Origin: Mycobacterium sp. SMC-2
GTDB lineage: Bacteria; Actinomycetota; Actinomycetes; Mycobacteriales; Mycobacteriaceae
NCBI RefSeq assembly: GCF_025263485.1
Contig: NZ_CP079863.1
Location: 3,906,001-3,970,000 of the forward strand
Reading direction: 5' to 3'
DNA: 64,000 bases
The notes under the pieces: generated by a model
The model's input: only the letters and a program-made list of their open reading frames with translations
Databases searched by the model: none
What the model was told of the DNA's origin: nothing
Shown here: piece by piece, positions 33,120 to 41,617 of the stretch
Layout: each line of letters starts with the position of its first letter
How positions within the stretch are numbered: position 1 is the stretch's first letter
Program-made: the position numbers and the translations under genes

Positions 33120-33413
33120 CTACGTCGCCACCCGACGTCTGGACGCCCAGCTCGACCCGACCCGCTTCGGCGATCGCGGTGCCCCTGAGCGCCGGCTCGC
33201 GGATCTTGTCGGCAATGTCGTAGTTACCAAGGTTAACCAGATTGCAGCCGAACGTATTTCGTCTCGACCGCGTCGACGCCGGCGGTTGAAGTGGTCGAGG
33301 CTCAGGTCAGCCGCCCGCAGCTGGGTACCCATCGCTTTGTCGCCGACCATCACCCGCTGCGCCAAAGTGTCCACGATGCCCGTGTCGTAGCGGTAATCGT
33401 CAGCGGCAGTCAC
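33120..33413 (-). pseudogene. Decayed 5' stub of the native mycobacterial metH
   Basis: From ATG 33413 the frame reads MTAADDYRYDTGIVDTLAQR then VMVGDKAMGTQLRAADLSLDHF. This matches the start of M. tuberculosis MetH (MTAADKHLYDTDLLDVLSQR, VMVGDGAMGTQLQAADLTLDDF, recalled). About 27 codons are then missing, and homology resumes in other frames: AGVDAVET, then after an extra A, TFGCNLVNLGNYDIADKIRE and GTAIAEAG. Homology fades by about 33120. The remaining 1100 or so residues are absent, and GAMGT has become KAMGT. The stub is on the same strand and 100 bp upstream of the E. coli-type metH. Confidence 0.88.
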
Positions 33414-33501
33414 CCCACAAGGATAGTCGTCCTATGAAATGCGCCCGGAGGTTGACAGGTTGTCCGCATCGTCGCCCGGCGGAAGGCCGTACGCTGATTC
33501 T

Positions 33502-34380
33502 GTGACCCCGCCCGAGGGCTCCCCCTTTGGAGAAGCCGCACTGCCCGAACTGCACAACACCATCGTCGTGGCGGCGTTCGAGGGCTGGAACGACGCCGGT
33601 GACGCCGCCAGCGACGCCCTAGAGCACCTCGAGGCGATTTGGGAAGCCGACCCGATCCTGGAGATCGACGACGAGGCCTACTACGACTACCAGGTGAATC
33701 GGCCCGTCATCCGGCAGGTCGACGGGGTCACCCGCGAGCTGGTGTGGCCGGCGATGCGGATTTCGCACTGCCGGCCGCCGGGCAGCGACCGCGACGTCGT
33801 GTTGATGCACGGGGTGGAACCCAACATGCGCTGGCGCACCTTCTGCGCCGAGCTCGTCGCCATCGCCGACAAGCTCAACGTGGACACCGTGGTCATCCTG
33901 GGCGCCCTGCTGGCCGACACCCCGCACACCCGGCCGGTTCCGGTTTCGGGCGCCGCCTACTCCCCCGAGTCGGCCAAACGCTTCGGGCTCGAGGAGAGCC
34001 GCTACGAGGGCCCGACCGGCATCGCCGGGGTGTTCCAGGACGCCTGCGTTGCCGCGGGAATTCCAGCGGTGACGTTCTGGGCGGCGGTGCCGCACTACGT
34101 GTCGCAACCGCCCAACCCGAAGGCGACGGTGGCGCTGTTGCGCCGCGTCGAGGACGTGCTGGACATCGAGGTGCCGCTGGCGGACCTGCCGACCGAGGCC
34201 GAGGAGTGGGAGCAGGCCATCACCGAGATGGCCGCCGAGGACGAGGACCTGGCCGAATACGTGTCGTCGCTGGAGCAGCGCGGCGACGCCGAGGTGGACA
34301 TGAACGAGGCGCTGGGCAAGATCGACGGCGACGCGCTGGCCGCGGAGTTCGAGCGCTACCTGCGCCGACGGCGCAAATAA
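33502..34380 (+). CDS. PAC2-family protein (Rv2125-like)
   Basis: This 292-residue protein has the PAC2 (proteasome assembly chaperone 2-like) fold. Visible are VVAAFEGWNDAGDAASDALEHL, VLMHGVEPNMRWRTFCAELV, VVILGALLADTPHTRPVPVSG and GPTGIAGVFQDACVAAGIPAVTFWAAVPHYV. The C-terminal part is acidic (EEWEQAITEMAAEDEDLAEY). Length equals Rv2125. The frame extends to 33439, but GTG 33502 (VTPPEGSPFG) fits the family. Structural kinship to eukaryotic proteasome chaperones does not prove such a role. It is divergent from metH. Confidence 0.9.
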   Translation: MTPPEGSPFGEAALPELHNTIVVAAFEGWNDAGDAASDALEHLEAIWEADPILEIDDEAYYDYQVNRPVIRQVDGVTRELVWPAMRISHCRPPGSDRDVVLMHGVEPNMRWRTFCAELVAIADKLNVDTVVILGALLADTPHTRPVPVSGAAYSPESAKRFGLEESRYEGPTGIAGVFQDACVAAGIPAVTFWAAVPHYVSQPPNPKATVALLRRVEDVLDIEVPLADLPTEAEEWEQAITEMAAEDEDLAEYVSSLEQRGDAEVDMNEALGKIDGDALAAEFERYLRRRRK

Positions 34381-34398
34381 CCTTTCGCCGAACGTCGA

Positions 34399-35298
34399 CT
34401 AGTGGGGGTCGTCAGCGCGATTTTCGCGCAACAACTCGACGTTGGACGCAGACATCGAGCGCCCGAGCGCGGCTACCTGGGCGTCGAGTTGGGGCAGCAG
34501 CTCGGCGGCGGGTTTGTGCAGCGGCAGTTCCCCCACCGGGCTGGACAGCACCGGCTTGACCCAGCGGAACAGGGCCACCCATCGCGGGCAGTAGACGCGG
34601 TTGCGGCGGCCCTCGATGCCCTTGACGAAGGCGTCCGCGCACTTGTCGACGGTGGTGGTCTTGTTCAGCGGCCACGGGAAGCTGGCGAGCAGTTTGCCGA
34701 AGGCGGGCAGGTCGGCCTCGGTGTCGCGGACCAGGGCGGTGTCGATCCACGACATGTGCGACGAACCGACGCTGACGCCGTGGTGGGCGACCTCCAGCCG
34801 CAGCGCGTTGGCGAAGATCTCGACGGCGGCCTTCGACGCGTTGTAGGGGGCCAGGCCCGGGCAGGCGGCATACGCGGCCAGCGACGAGACGATCAGCAGG
34901 TAGCCGCGGCGCTCGATCAGCGCCGGCAGTGTGGCGCGCACGGTGTTGAAGACCCCGTTCACGTTGACTTCCATCACCCGCCTGAACGCCTCCGGGTCAA
35001 CCTGCAGCACCGACCCGTAGCTGGCGATGCCGGCGTTGGCCACCACGATGTCGATGCCGCCGAAGCGTTCGACCGCCCGGGCGGCGACGGCCTGCATAGC
35101 CGGCAGGTCGCGCACGTCGGCGACCGCGGGCAGCACCCGGTCCTCGCCGAGCTCGGCGGCCAGCGCGGCCAGCTCGGCGTCGTTCAGGTCGGTGAGAACG
35201 AGCTTGGCGCCCTTGTTGGCCAGCCGACGGGCGACATGGGCACCGATTCCCCGGGCGCCACCGGTGATGAAAACGACCTTGCCCTGCAGCGACGTCAT
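34399..35298 (-). CDS. Short-chain dehydrogenase/reductase (Rv2129c-like)
   Basis: This 299-residue classical SDR has the NAD(P)-binding motif VVFITGGARGIGAHVARRLA and the NAG motif VVANAGIASYGS. The catalytic residues are Ser in LIVSSLAAYAACPG and YNASK with the Tyr-x-x-x-Lys pair. LTDLN after strand 2 suggests NAD(H) preference. The substrate is unknown. The frame is open to 35430; the ATG at 35298 gives MTSLQGKVVFITGG, the normal SDR start. It lies 19 bases after the mshC stop on the same strand, so mshC and this gene may be co-transcribed. Confidence 0.9.
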   Translation of the reverse strand: MTSLQGKVVFITGGARGIGAHVARRLANKGAKLVLTDLNDAELAALAAELGEDRVLPAVADVRDLPAMQAVAARAVERFGGIDIVVANAGIASYGSVLQVDPEAFRRVMEVNVNGVFNTVRATLPALIERRGYLLIVSSLAAYAACPGLAPYNASKAAVEIFANALRLEVAHHGVSVGSSHMSWIDTALVRDTEADLPAFGKLLASFPWPLNKTTTVDKCADAFVKGIEGRRNRVYCPRWVALFRWVKPVLSSPVGELPLHKPAAELLPQLDAQVAALGRSMSASNVELLRENRADDPH

Positions 35299-35317
35299 GG
35301 CCGCCAACGTACCGCCT

Positions 35318-36553
35318 TCACAGTTCCACCCCGAGCAGCGCGTCGATCGCAGTGGCCACCAACCGCGGCGCCTTGGTGTCGTGGCCACCGTATTCGAGGG
35401 CGTCGGTTGTCCAGCCATCAAGCGCCGCAAGAGCTTTGGGGGTGTTCAGGTCGTCGGCGAGGTATTGGCGCACCCGCGCGACCACGTCGGCGGCGTCCGG
35501 GCCGGCGGTCAGCCCGGCCGCGCTGCGCCAGCGCGCCAGCCGGGCGTTGGCCTCGTCGAGCACCTGCTGGCTCCAGAACCGGTCCACGCGGTAGTGCCCG
35601 GACAGCAGCCCCAGCCGGATGACCGCCGGCTCGACGCCTTGGGCCCGCAAGGTCGACACCAGCACCAGGTTGCCGCGGCTCTTGGACATCTTGTGCCCCT
35701 CCCAGCCGATCATTCCCGCGTGCACGTAGTGGCGGGCGAACCGTCGCTCGCCCCTGACGCACTCGGCGTGGGCGGCGGTGAATTCGTGGTGCGGGAAGAT
35801 CAGGTCGCTGCCGCCGCCCTGGATGTCCAGGCCGCTGCCGATGCGGCTGAGCGCGATCGCCGCGCACTCGACATGCCAGCCGGGCCGCCCGGCGCCGAAC
35901 GGTGACGGCCAACTCGGCTCGCCCGGGCGCGCGGCCCGCCACAGCAGCGCGTCGAGCTCGTCGGTCTTGCCGGACCGGTGCGGGTCGCCGCCGCGTTGCT
36001 CGAAGAGTCGCAGCATGGTCTCGCGGTCGTAGCCGGACTCGTAGCCGAACTGCGGCGTGGCGTCCGCCCGGTAGTAGACGTCCGGGTAGTCGCCGTCGAC
36101 GACGTACGCCGCGCCCGACGCCAGCATCTTCTCGACAAGCTCGATCACCTCGGGGATCGCCTGGGTGGCCGCGACGTACTCGCGGGGCGGCAGGACCCGC
36201 AGCGCCGCCATGTCCTCGCGAAAGCGCGCGACCTCGCGGTCGGCGAGTTCGCGCCAGTCGACGCCGTCGCGGTCGGCCCGCTCGAACAGGGGATCGTCGA
36301 CGTCGGTGACGTTCTGCACGTAGTGCACGGCGTGGCCGAGGTCCAGCCATTGCCGGTGGATCACGTCGAAGGTCAGGTAGGTGGCCGCGTGCCCGAGGTG
36401 GGTGGAGTCGTACGGCGTGATGCCGCAGACGTACATCGTCGCGGTCGATCCGGCCGCTACCGGGCGCACCTGCCGGTCGGAGGTGTCATACAGCCGGAGC
36501 TCCGGCCCACGCCCCGGCAACACCGGAACCGGTGGAAACGCCCACGACTGCAT
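35318..36553 (-). CDS. mshC: MshC, cysteine:GlcN-Ins ligase of mycothiol synthesis
   Basis: This 411-residue class I tRNA-synthetase-like ligase joins cysteine to glucosaminyl-inositol, the third committed step of mycothiol synthesis. Motifs: zinc/active-site region [20 protein letters not shown] (HLGH is the HIGH signature), [11 protein letters not shown] with zinc Cys, [20 protein letters not shown], and [13 protein letters not shown] (KMSKS loop). The N-terminal [20 protein letters not shown] is typical of MshC, not cysteinyl-tRNA synthetase CysS. Length is close to the 414 residues recalled for M. tuberculosis. cysQ lies upstream with 24 bases between them. Confidence 0.96.
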   Translation of the reverse strand: MQSWAFPPVPVLPGRGPELRLYDTSDRQVRPVAAGSTATMYVCGITPYDSTHLGHAATYLTFDVIHRQWLDLGHAVHYVQNVTDVDDPLFERADRDGVDWRELADREVARFREDMAALRVLPPREYVAATQAIPEVIELVEKMLASGAAYVVDGDYPDVYYRADATPQFGYESGYDRETMLRLFEQRGGDPHRSGKTDELDALLWRAARPGEPSWPSPFGAGRPGWHVECAAIALSRIGSGLDIQGGGSDLIFPHHEFTAAHAECVRGERRFARHYVHAGMIGWEGHKMSKSRGNLVLVSTLRAQGVEPAVIRLGLLSGHYRVDRFWSQQVLDEANARLARWRSAAGLTAGPDAADVVARVRQYLADDLNTPKALAALDGWTTDALEYGGHDTKAPRLVATAIDALLGVEL

Positions 36554-36577
36554 GCCAACGACTCTAAACGCGGGAGG

Positions 36578-37366
36578 TTAGCGCCACGCGTCGCGGATGG
36601 CGGCCAGCAGGATCGGCGCCAGCTCGGCGCGGCACATCAGGAAGTCGGGCAGGTACGGATCCGACTGGTTGTAGCGCATGGGCGAGCCGTCCAGCCGTGA
36701 CGCGTGCATGCCGGCGGCCATCACCACCCCGGCCGGCGCCGCCGAGTCCCATTCCCACTGACCGCCCGCGTGCAGGTAGGCGTCGACTTCGCCGTCGATG
36801 ATGGCCATGGCCTTGGCGCCCGCCGAACCGATCGCCACCGGCTGGATCGCCAACGACTGGCGCATGCGGTGCAGCAGGAAGGGCGGCCGGGTGGCGCTGA
36901 CGGCGATCCGGAACGTATGCGGGATGCCGACGCGCGCGGCGTCGGCAGTCACGGTGTCGGTGCGGTAAACGGCGTTCCCGCGGGCCGGCAACGACACCGC
37001 GGCGTCGGTGATCTCCCGTCGGCCGTTGGTGGGGCGCTGCCACAGCGCAATGTGCACCGCCCAGTCGTCGCGGCCCGGGGTGGTGAACTCCCGGGTGCCG
37101 TCCAACGGGTCGATGATCCAGACCCGGTCGCGCCGCAACCGGACCCGGTCGTCGTAGGCCTCCTCGCTGAGCACCGCATCATCAGGGCGCTCGGCGCGCA
37201 GCCGCCGCAGGATTAGCTCGTTGGCCAGGGCGTCGCCGGCGTCACCCAACGCCCACGGATGACCGAATCCGATCTCGTCGCGCACCTTCAGCAGCAGTTC
37301 CCCCGCGTCGGCGGCGAGTTCGGCGGCCAGAGCGGCGTCGGTCATCTCGTCCGGGCCCTGGCTCAC
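36578..37366 (-). CDS. cysQ: CysQ, 3'-phosphoadenosine-5'-phosphate phosphatase
   Basis: This 262-residue member of the lithium-sensitive inositol-monophosphatase superfamily dephosphorylates PAP/PAPS in sulfate assimilation (Rv2131c). Metal motifs are VLSEEAYDD (Glu), [20 protein letters not shown] (DPxDGT with the second and third ligands) and [15 protein letters not shown] (WDxAA). These are all complete. It sits just upstream of mshC on the same strand, which joins sulfur-assimilation turnover to thiol synthesis. The 3' region upstream of its own promoter (37367-37546) contains the 47-bp tandem repeat. Confidence 0.95.
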   Translation of the reverse strand: MSQGPDEMTDAALAAELAADAGELLLKVRDEIGFGHPWALGDAGDALANELILRRLRAERPDDAVLSEEAYDDRVRLRRDRVWIIDPLDGTREFTTPGRDDWAVHIALWQRPTNGRREITDAAVSLPARGNAVYRTDTVTADAARVGIPHTFRIAVSATRPPFLLHRMRQSLAIQPVAIGSAGAKAMAIIDGEVDAYLHAGGQWEWDSAAPAGVVMAAGMHASRLDGSPMRYNQSDPYLPDFLMCRAELAPILLAAIRDAWR

Positions 37367-37403
37367 CGACTCAGTATCTCCGACGCCCGCGCCGTGGCCT
37401 AAA

Positions 37404-37553
37404 GCCGTGGCGGCGACCGGGCTACGCCGCGCTTGCCATCGCCTCAGAAGGCCGTGGCGGCGACCGGGCTACGCCGCGCTTGCCATCGCCTCCGAAGGCC
37501 GGGGCGGCGACCGGCTACGCCCGGCTACGCCGCGCTTGCCATCGCCTCAGAAG
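37404..37553. repeat. Tandem repeat, two 47-bp units plus a longer third unit
   Basis: Units start with GCC at 37404, 37451 and 37498. The first two are 47 bp and the third about 56 bp, with an extra CCGGCTACGC. All contain CTACGCCGCGCTTGCCATCG. The core is shared with the 55-bp repeat at 14503-14620. The last unit runs into the stop codon of the SCO1664-family gene at 37547. Confidence 0.88.
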
Positions 37554-38362
37554 GCCGGCCACGGAATGGGACGGTGCCGGTTGGGTCCGGGCATCACCGG
37601 ATCGTTGAGCAGCGCGTGCGCGCGCCTGCGCAGCGCCGCGATCTCCGCCCGCGTGATGTGCTCGGCCAATTCATCGCCCAGCGAGCCGGCCAGGGCCTCG
37701 GTGAGCCCGGCCACCGCCTCCAGCATTTTCTCGTCGACGGGCTTGCCGGCCCAGCCCCATAGCACCGTGCGGAGTTTGTTCTCCACGTGCAGGCACACAC
37801 CGTGGTCGACGCCGTAGATGTGGCCCTCGACGTCGCGCAGAACATGGCCACCTTTGCGGTCGGCGTTGTTGACCAACACGTCGAAGACCGCCATCCGCCA
37901 CAGCCGGATGTCGTCGGCGTGCATCAAGACGACCTCGTCGCCGGCATAGTCGTAGGCCCGTAGCACCGGCAGGTAACCGGGTTGCGGTTCGTTGGCGGGA
38001 AACAGGTCGACCAGGTCGGGGCCGGGCCTCGGGTCGGAGTCGGCCGCGTCGCCGGGTTGCTCGACCCAAAGCTGCAGCATGCCCGGACCGGCCGGCCCGT
38101 GACGAATCACGGTGTAGGGCACGATGTTCCAACCCAACTGCGTCGACACCAGGTATGCGCCGAGTTCGCGGCCGGCCAGCGTCCCGTCAGGAAAGTCCCA
38201 CAGCGGGGCCTCACCGGACACCGGCTTGTAGACGCAGTGCACCGTCAATTCGCCGAGCGTGGATTCGCACAGGAAGGTGGCGTTGCTGGCTGAGCGGATA
38301 CGTCCGATGACCGTCAGCTCGCCGTTGCGCAACGCCTCACGGTCGTCAGGCCTCAAGTTCAT
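37547..38362 (-). CDS. SCO1664-family protein, kinase-like fold (Rv2133c-like)
   Basis: This 271-residue conserved actinobacterial protein starts MNLRPDDREALRNGELTVIG. A PI3/4-kinase-like or HipA-like core is suggested by VYKPVSGEAPLWDFPDGTLA, AVFDVLVNNADRKGGHVLRD (a catalytic-loop-like NNADRK) and HIYGVDHGVCLHVENKLRTV (a metal-binding GVDHG). The enzymatic role is not established. It overlaps the DUF3090 gene upstream by 17 bases, so the two are translationally coupled. Its stop codon lies inside the tandem-repeat block, so the last codons could have been altered by the repeat. Confidence 0.87.
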   Translation of the reverse strand: MNLRPDDREALRNGELTVIGRIRSASNATFLCESTLGELTVHCVYKPVSGEAPLWDFPDGTLAGRELGAYLVSTQLGWNIVPYTVIRHGPAGPGMLQLWVEQPGDAADSDPRPGPDLVDLFPANEPQPGYLPVLRAYDYAGDEVVLMHADDIRLWRMAVFDVLVNNADRKGGHVLRDVEGHIYGVDHGVCLHVENKLRTVLWGWAGKPVDEKMLEAVAGLTEALAGSLGDELAEHITRAEIAALRRRAHALLNDPVMPGPNRHRPIPWPAF

Positions 38363-38933
38363 CGTCGGGCCCGAGCAGCGCGCTGCGCCTATAGCCGTTG
38401 GCGCGCGCGCAGATGTGGCCTTCCGGATCCAACGGTTCGTCGCACAGCGGGCACGGCGGGCGTCCCGCCGAGATGACGCGAGTGGAGCGGGTGGCGAACT
38501 GCCGCGCCGACTCCGGCGTCAAGAACACCCGCACCGCGTCGGGGCCCTCTTCGGTGTCATCGAGCACCACCGACGCGTCGAACTCGGCGTCGGTGACGGC
38601 CAGCAACTCGACCACTACGGTCTGGGCCTCCGAATCCCAGCCCAGGCCCATGGTTCCGACCCGAAACTCGGCATCGACCGGTGTGATCAGCGGATTCAAG
38701 TCCTCCACCTCGGCGGGCTCCGGCGGGACCGGCGTGCCGAACCTGCGATTCACCTCGAGCAGCAGCGCACCGATGCGTTCGGCCAGAACCGCAACCTGCT
38801 GCTTTTCCAGCACCACCGACACCACCCGGGAATCGTGCACGGCCTGGATGTAGAAGGTTCGGTTTCCGGGCTGGCCGACGGTCCCGGCCACGAAGCGGTC
38901 GGGTGTGCGAAAGACGTGAATTGCGCGGGCCAT
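38346..38933 (-). CDS. DUF3090 protein with C-terminal zinc-ribbon-like motif (Rv2134c-like)
   Basis: This 195-residue protein begins MARAIHVFRTPDRFVAGTVG. It has the DUF3090 core (FYIQAVHDSRVVSVVLEKQQ, LLEVNRRFGTPVPPEPAEVE, FRVGTMGLGWDSEAQTVVVE). The C-terminus PPCPLCDEPLDPEGHICARANG carries a CxxC...HxC set that could bind zinc. It overlaps the SCO1664-family gene by 17 bases. The pair and the histidine phosphatase upstream form a conserved actinobacterial cluster of unknown pathway. Confidence 0.9.
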   Translation of the reverse strand: MARAIHVFRTPDRFVAGTVGQPGNRTFYIQAVHDSRVVSVVLEKQQVAVLAERIGALLLEVNRRFGTPVPPEPAEVEDLNPLITPVDAEFRVGTMGLGWDSEAQTVVVELLAVTDAEFDASVVLDDTEEGPDAVRVFLTPESARQFATRSTRVISAGRPPCPLCDEPLDPEGHICARANGYRRSALLGPDDELEA

Positions 38934-39006
38934 GGCACCTCCAAAATACCGGCTGTTGCCGTCGCCGTGCGATTCGATTGCCCCGCTCCGCCTGATTTAA
39001 GCGGAA

Positions 39007-39765
39007 TTAATCAGTCGAGCCGCCGACCACCGCGTCGCCGGACGGCACGACCGCGGCCGGCCGTTCCGTTGCCGCGGGCTCACCGTCCGTCTCGGGCTTC
39101 GCCGCATCCTGGGGCGGTGGCCCGGCCCGCAGTGCCGCGGCCAACTTCGCCCCGGTGTGGTTGACGTGCAACACAAACGGGCGCAACTCCGTGTACCGGA
39201 TCACATTCACCGACGCCGGGTCGGCGGTGACCCGCTGGAACGCGTCCAGGTGCATGCCGTACGCGTCGGCGACGACCGCCTTGATGACGTCACCGTGAGT
39301 GCAGGCCACCCACAGGGCGTCGCCGCCGTTCTCCCCGCCGTGCTCCTGGGCCAGCCGTCGATCGTGCTCCCGGACGGCGGCGACGGCACGCGCCTGCACC
39401 TGCGCCAGCCCCTCGCCGCCGGGGAACACCGCCGCGCTCGGATGGGCCTGCACGACCCGCCACAGCGGCTCGCCGGCCAGTTCCGCGATCTTGCGGCCGG
39501 TCCAGTCCCCGTAGTCCACTTCGGCCAGCCGCTCGTCGATGAGCGGCTCGAGGCACAGCGCTTCGGCGAGCGGTTCGAGGGTGCGCCGGCAGCGCAGCAA
39601 CGGCGAGCTGATCAGTGCGCGGATGGGCAGGTCACCGATCCGGTCGATCAGCCCGGCGGCCTGATCGCGCCCCTTGTCGTCGAGGTCGACGCCCTCGGAG
39701 CGGCCGGCCAGGACGCCGGCGGTGTTCGAGCTGGATCGACCGTGCCGCAACAGGATGACTGTCAT
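39007..39765 (-). CDS. Histidine phosphatase superfamily protein (Rv2135c-like)
   Basis: This 252-residue protein is close to phosphoglycerate-mutase-like phosphatases. The phospho-accepting motif LLRHGRSSSNTAGVL is at residues 5-19. It also has SSPLLRCRRTLEPL, the catalytic acid region DERLAEVDYGDWTGRKIAEL and the second His in WVACTHGDVIKAVVAD. Rv2135c behaves as an acid phosphatase rather than a mutase, as I recall. The C-terminus from about residue 215 is a low-complexity Pro/Ala/Glu tail. In M. tuberculosis the next gene is uppP (Rv2136c), but here a Rv2137c-like gene follows directly. Confidence 0.9.
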   Translation of the reverse strand: MTVILLRHGRSSSNTAGVLAGRSEGVDLDDKGRDQAAGLIDRIGDLPIRALISSPLLRCRRTLEPLAEALCLEPLIDERLAEVDYGDWTGRKIAELAGEPLWRVVQAHPSAAVFPGGEGLAQVQARAVAAVREHDRRLAQEHGGENGGDALWVACTHGDVIKAVVADAYGMHLDAFQRVTADPASVNVIRYTELRPFVLHVNHTGAKLAAALRAGPPPQDAAKPETDGEPAATERPAAVVPSGDAVVGGSTD

Positions 39766-39862
39766 GCCACGGTGTCCAACCGAGACGTCCGAGAGGTTGG
39801 GGCAACCACGACCACGACCGTACCCGGTGCGAGTGCGCTACTGACGGGGGCGATACCGGTGA

Positions 39863-40165
39863 CTAGTGCGATACCGGCACCGCGTGCGCCACCGAGTCAC
39901 GCACCGCGGCGGTCAGGCTGCGCTCGTCGGTGAGGTCGATATCGACCAGGCTGCGGACCGCCGTGGCGACCACCTCTTCGGCCAGGGGAACTGGCCCGGC
40001 AAGGCGCGGTCGGTAAATCTCGACGATGAGCGAGCGGTGTTCGATGCGGAACGAAAAACTGCGCCCATCACCGACTTGTCCATACCCGCTGGCGAAGATT
40101 CCTGTCGACATGTCTTCGACAGCAAACTCTTTTGCCGCGATATGCCGGTCAACGATGACGGCCAT
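39863..40165 (-). CDS. Conserved hypothetical protein (Rv2137c-like)
   Basis: This 100-residue protein, MAVIVDRHIAAKEFAVEDMS, contains GQVGDGRSFSFRIEHRSLIVEIYRPRLAGPVPLAEEVVATAVRSL and a C-terminal DSVAHAVPVSH. By position, between the Rv2135c-like gene and lppL, it matches Rv2137c. No known domain was recognised. It is divergent from lppL across 110 bp. The short length and simple composition make functional assignment impossible from sequence alone. Confidence 0.75.
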   Translation of the reverse strand: MAVIVDRHIAAKEFAVEDMSTGIFASGYGQVGDGRSFSFRIEHRSLIVEIYRPRLAGPVPLAEEVVATAVRSLVDIDLTDERSLTAAVRDSVAHAVPVSH

Positions 40166-40275
40166 GAGGCGACGATACCTCGCCCGCGGGGCTTGATGTG
40201 GGCGACATGGCCATATTGGATGCGATGGCGTTCCTTAGACTCGGAAGTCCACAGTCGTTACGCGAGGAAAAATAA

Positions 40276-41343
40276 TTGCTGTCAAGCCGCATGCGTCATC
40301 AATTGACAGCTCAGCCCCGTCTGCTTGTCATCGCGCTTTTGCTGGCCGTGGTGGTGGGATGTTCGTCCAACACACTCAAATCCGCGCCGCCCACCATCGA
40401 GCCGGCCGTGGCCGCCGTGTCTCCACCGGTGTCCCAGAGTCCGGCCGGCGAGGTGCGCCCGCTGGCCGCCGCCGCGACCGCGGCGGTCTTCGACGGCGGC
40501 ACCCACCAGCTGGCCGTCCTGGCGCCGGGCGCCGCCCCGGCGCGACCGGCCACCGTCACCGTCTTCGGTGACCCGAAGGCCACGCCGCGGGTCATCGAGT
40601 TGCCGGGGCCGGCGACCACGTTGACCGATGACGGCCGCGGCACGCTGTTCCTGGCCGCGCGGGGCGGCTACTTCGTGGTCGACCTGCCTACCGGCCGCAC
40701 GGCACGGGTGAACGTGACCGATGCCCAGCAGGCCGACTTCACCGCGATCGCCCTGCGCGCCGACGGCAAGTTGGTGCTGGGCAGCGCCGACGGGGCCGTC
40801 TACATCCTTGCCTCACCGACGCCCGGCGCCGTCGACACCGCGACCGTCGGAAGCCGGACCAAGATCTTCGCCCGCGTCGATTCCCTTGCTACCCAAGCCA
40901 ATACGACGGCGGTGCTGGATCGGGGACAGACCTCGGTGACCACGATCGGGCCCGACGGTCAAGCCCAACAGGCGCTGCGGGCCGGCGAAGGCGCGACCAC
41001 CATGACCGCGGACCCGTGGGGCCGGGTCTTGGTCGCCGACACGCGCGGCGGCCAGTTGCTGGTCTATGGCGTCGACCCGCTGATCTTGCGGCAGGCTTAT
41101 CCGGTGCCCCGGGCGCCATACGGTCTTGCCGGCTCCCGCGCGTTGAGCTGGGTAACCCAGACCGCTTCCAATATCGTGATTGGTTACGATCTGTCCACCG
41201 GAATTCCCGCCGAAAAGGTGCGTTACCCAACCGTGCAGCAACCGAACTCACTGGCCTTCGACGAAGCGTCAGACACCCTGTACGTGGTGTCGGGGTCCGG
41301 TGCCGGGGTGCAGGTCATCGAGCACGCGGCGGGTACGCGTTGA
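40276..41343 (+). CDS. lppL: Lipoprotein LppL, beta-propeller-like
   Basis: This 355-residue exported lipoprotein has the signal RLLVIALLLAVVVGC with lipobox VVGC near residue 29. It then has repeated beta-blade-like segments (GRGTLFLAARGGYFVVDLPT, GKLVLGSADGAVYILASPT, GRVLVADTRGGQLLVYGVDP, DTLYVVSGSGAGVQVIEHA), consistent with a YncE/NHL-type propeller. GAGGAA at 40264-40269 sits six bases before the TTG at 40276 and 21 bases before the ATG at 40291, favouring a TTG start (MLSSRMRHQL). It is the first gene of the lppL-DUF5703-pyrD operon. Confidence 0.88.
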   Translation: MLSSRMRHQLTAQPRLLVIALLLAVVVGCSSNTLKSAPPTIEPAVAAVSPPVSQSPAGEVRPLAAAATAAVFDGGTHQLAVLAPGAAPARPATVTVFGDPKATPRVIELPGPATTLTDDGRGTLFLAARGGYFVVDLPTGRTARVNVTDAQQADFTAIALRADGKLVLGSADGAVYILASPTPGAVDTATVGSRTKIFARVDSLATQANTTAVLDRGQTSVTTIGPDGQAQQALRAGEGATTMTADPWGRVLVADTRGGQLLVYGVDPLILRQAYPVPRAPYGLAGSRALSWVTQTASNIVIGYDLSTGIPAEKVRYPTVQQPNSLAFDEASDTLYVVSGSGAGVQVIEHAAGTR

Positions 41344-41594
41344 CCGCGCCGCGCAGTAGCCGGCTGCCCGCGGGCTGGGACACCGAGTTGTCCGACGAAT
41401 ACGAGTGGGTGCCGCTGCGCCTGCCGCCGGAGGTCACCCGGCTCAGCGCATCCACGCGGCTGTCCATCGAGGCCGAATACCGCGGGTGGGAGCTGACCCG
41501 GGTGCGGCTCTACACCGACGGAAGCAGGCGAGTGTTGTTGCGCCGCAAAAAATCTCGGCTGAACAACCGGCGGCCCGATCAGCCGGAACTGTGA
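41340..41594 (+). CDS. DUF5703-like small protein
   Basis: This 84-residue basic protein reads [20 protein letters not shown] then [20 protein letters not shown] and ends with a [14 protein letters not shown] tail. The likely start is TTG at 41340, overlapping the lppL stop by four bases (TTGA). No in-frame ATG or GTG start fits better. It is conserved between lppL and pyrD in mycobacteria as I recall, but its function is unknown. The stop at 41592-41594 overlaps a possible GTG start of pyrD, so all three genes are probably translationally coupled. Confidence 0.78.
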   Translation: MTAPRSSRLPAGWDTELSDEYEWVPLRLPPEVTRLSASTRLSIEAEYRGWELTRVRLYTDGSRRVLLRRKKSRLNNRRPDQPEL

Positions 41595-41617
41595 CGGTGG
41601 CCCAACCCCGCGACGGC

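Noticed and set aside
33018..33500. Cobalamin or SAM riboswitch upstream of metH
   Set aside because: Searched by eye for the B12-box (GCCACTG-like) and SAM-type conserved cores; only the short hairpin and the old metH stub were found.
33439..33501. Upstream in-frame extension of the PAC2 gene
   Set aside because: Extension lacks conservation; GTG 33502 gives the expected family N-terminus and length.
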